NCBI GenBank assembly: GCA_032358255.1
Contig: JAULBX010008551.1
Coordinates: 1-64,000 of the forward strand
DNA: 64,000 nt
Origin: Heterotrichella gracilis
Lineage: Eukaryota > Sar > Xanthophyceae > Tribonematales > Xanthonemataceae
Reading direction: 5' to 3'
This document shows positions 62,185 to 64,000 of this stretch, in pieces. Within the stretch, counting starts at the first letter, position 1. Each line of letters starts with the position of its first letter. A program made the position numbers and the translations under genes. The notes under the pieces are model-generated. The model saw only the letters and a program-made list of their open reading frames with translations. It was not told the DNA's origin and searched no databases.

Positions 62185-63029
62185 ATGCTCAGGCACTTGA
62201 GCTCCCAGCTGGTGGGGCCTCTGCGGTTCAGGGTGCATGCGGCTTCTACCATCTTCTCCAGGAACCTAAAGGCCTCCACAGGCATCGCTGGGTTGGACGT
62301 GGTGCCTGATGCCCGCAACGTGCTCAAGGAGAAGATCGCGGAGATCATGGCCTCGCTCAAGGTCATTCCCGAGGATGTCGAGTACAGGAAGAACGTGGAG
62401 GCCACCTTCAACTACAGGCTAAAGCTGCTAGAGTCAGAGATGAGCGATGAGGCCATCGAGGACATGTTCGACCTGCAGCTGGAGGAGATGATCGTGCAAG
62501 CCCAAGAAGAGCTGACCCTCATTCCCAACATGGCAGGTGCGTGTAACCGTTCCTAATGCACCTCTGGGCTACTGGGAAGCTTCAGGTTTCATATTACCAG
62601 GAAGCATTGCATGGTTTAGCCCAGCTCCTATATGCATGCATATGGCCTATTATCCAAGTCTCGAGTCGCCACAGCTCAAACCTTGACCCACCTTGTTTGG
62701 CTGCGCAGAGTGGAAGCCATGGGACGTCCCTGAAGGCTACACGGTGAGTGACAGCGTCGGTTGTTGTCCTTGAGTACAGTACAGCCTCTGCACCCTCCTT
62801 CACTCGGCATAAACCCGCTCACTCGGTGCTGCATCCTGTGCACAAACCTGCTCCAACGGGTGCTGCTTAACTCTGCACGAACCTGTTCACTCGGAACTGG
62901 ACCCTGTGCTCAAACCTGCTCAATGGGTGCTGCATACTGTGCACAAACCCGCTCACTTTGGTGCGGCTTCCTGTGCAGATCGAGTGCCTAGAGGAGGAGG
63001 AGGTGGAGGCACGGCTGGCAAAGAAGTAG
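62185..63029 (+). CDS. NADH:ubiquinone oxidoreductase subunit NDUFA5/B13
   Basis: Three exons, 62185-62536, 62709-62743 and 62979-63029, join in phase to 145 residues. The N-terminus MLRHLSSQLVGPLRFRVHAA is basic and amphipathic, as for a mitochondrial leader. The family core follows: KASTGIAGLDVVPDARNVLK, VIPEDVEYRKNVEATFNYRL, IEDMFDLQLEEMIVQAQEEL, then EWKPWDVPEGY, where the typical W-x-PW motif is split by intron 1. NDUFA5 is an accessory subunit of complex I on the matrix arm. The length is slightly above the mammalian protein because of the leader and the acidic tail ECLEEEEVEARLAKK. Confidence 0.93.
62800..62978 (+). repeat. Minisatellite in NDUFA5 intron 2
   Basis: Four to five imperfect units of about 36-40 bp built on CTGTGCACAAACC(C/T)GCTCA(C/A) and GGTGCTGCAT. 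The last unit merges into the exon 3 acceptor (CTGTGCAG), so units resemble duplicated acceptor-side intron sequence. Confidence 0.75.
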
Positions 63030-63938
63030 GGAGACTAGTGGCAACTAATAGGGGATTGTAGAGTAGTAGACCTACTATACCATCCCCCCCTGCAAGTATT
63101 GCTCATAAGCTTCCCGACAGTACAGCCTGCATGCCGGAGACGTCCCCTCACCATCTCCAGTCACCTAGCAGAGCCAGCCCACGCACACAGCCTCCAGAGC
63201 CAACACTGAAAGACCCACTTTGAGGACAGCATGCTGAGAAACTGCCTTCCTTTTCAGCTGCCGGTGCAGTTGCAGCGTGCCATAGTTGGTGGGGGTTTGG
63301 TGACCATTGGAGGCCTGTTTTGGCCGTGCCACCCTCCTGCCACTCAGTGTGTACCACAGGACCAAGCCTGTATCAACTGCGTTTGTCAGCTCGCACTACA
63401 GTTGCATTTTGCCAACAACTAGCTGAGAGTATATCAAGTGCTGCTTGGCCGTCACTATGACCCCAGGGTGAAGTTGCGCTCCTCGTTGGTTGTCCAGCGT
63501 GGTACATTTTATTCTGTACTTGGTCGGCAGATGACAGCGCAGGATGTGCCACACCTTTGCTGTAAAAGAATCGGGATCGCCCCGGGTATGATATGGTGGG
63601 CCTTTCCCCATGGCGCTTCAGGCCCCATGGCGCTTCAGGCCGCAACATTTTGTTCTACATACTGCACTGGCTTGCTGGCTGTCACAGTATAACTTGCAAC
63701 AAAAATGGCCTGACTGGTGACTGCATGGTCCAGCATCCTGAAATGTTGATTTACATTCACTGAACGACTATGGGCCCTACAAGCACGTCTCTATATTGGC
63801 TAATTGAGTTGAACTTTCCTATGCGCAAAGGCGTGGCATAATGATTAGCAGACGTGACTCAATCCACCCATGCCAGGAAGGTGCAGTGCTGGATGCTAAA
63901 ATACAATCTGTCCCCATGAGACTTGCCTCTGCTAACCT
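63030..63938. other. Intergenic: no gene seen
   Basis: 3' flank of the NDUFA5 gene. No convincing coding signal. Confidence 0.45.
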
Positions 63939-64000
63939 ATAATACAGACCCCCTAACCCCCAATACTGGCTGCGCCTGCTGGAAAACGCCCTGCCCCATA
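63939..64000 (+). CDS. Possible exon of a further gene, cut by window end
   Basis: After an ATAATACAG acceptor-like site, one frame reads PNPQYWLRLLENALPH to the window edge. Its composition looks protein-like, but the stretch is too short to identify. Confidence 0.25.

Overview
The window looks like nuclear DNA of a green alga (Chlorophyta). Genes are split into many small exons with GT-AG (rarely GC-AG) introns, several proteins resemble plant families (F-box At4g00755 type, complex I B13 subunit, eS6), and introns and spacers are littered with the plant-type telomere heptamer TTTAGGG/CCCTAAA. No bacterial operons, rRNA, tRNA or CRISPR arrays were seen. I assembled exon chains by hand from splice sites and checked that reading phases agree at each junction. 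Most chains close exactly; exceptions are noted in the entries.

Layout: a 5'-truncated 2-oxoglutarate/Fe(II) oxygenase-like gene (335-6381, +); an LPCAT/LPEAT-type acyltransferase (7843-10891, +); an ankyrin protein (11541-14053, +); a 70-residue CX9C protein (14342-14979, -); a 16-exon, 1820-residue type II membrane protein ending in a GT29/sialyltransferase-like domain (16122-27778, +); ribosomal protein eS6 (29467-32250, -); a DNAJC8-like J protein (33542-36829, +); triosephosphate isomerase (37695-41032, -); a HAD-fold NT5C-like phosphatase with a probable plastid leader (41576-45621, +); a small secreted-type unknown protein (47344-48003, -) flanked by two copies of a dispersed repeat; a conserved unknown protein (51813-55729, +) whose last intron carries a clean non-autonomous hAT element; an F-box protein (58141-61167, -); and the complex I subunit NDUFA5/B13 (62185-63029, +). 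A short sequencing gap lies at 30595-30604. Most genes are housekeeping and unrelated; eS6/DNAJC8, TPI/HAD and F-box/NDUFA5 are divergent pairs sharing promoter regions.

The most striking signal is structural. In nearly every multi-exon gene, the edge of an exon together with its splice site has been copied in direct orientation into the adjacent intron (or past the stop codon), usually decayed, often in ladders of two to five, and usually mixed with TTTAGGG-like heptamers. I count roughly fifty such exon-edge copies. This points to a recurrent local duplication process in this genome that builds introns out of exon fragments, produces decoy splice sites, and in one case leaves an intact in-frame 99-nt cassette exon candidate in the glycosyltransferase gene.
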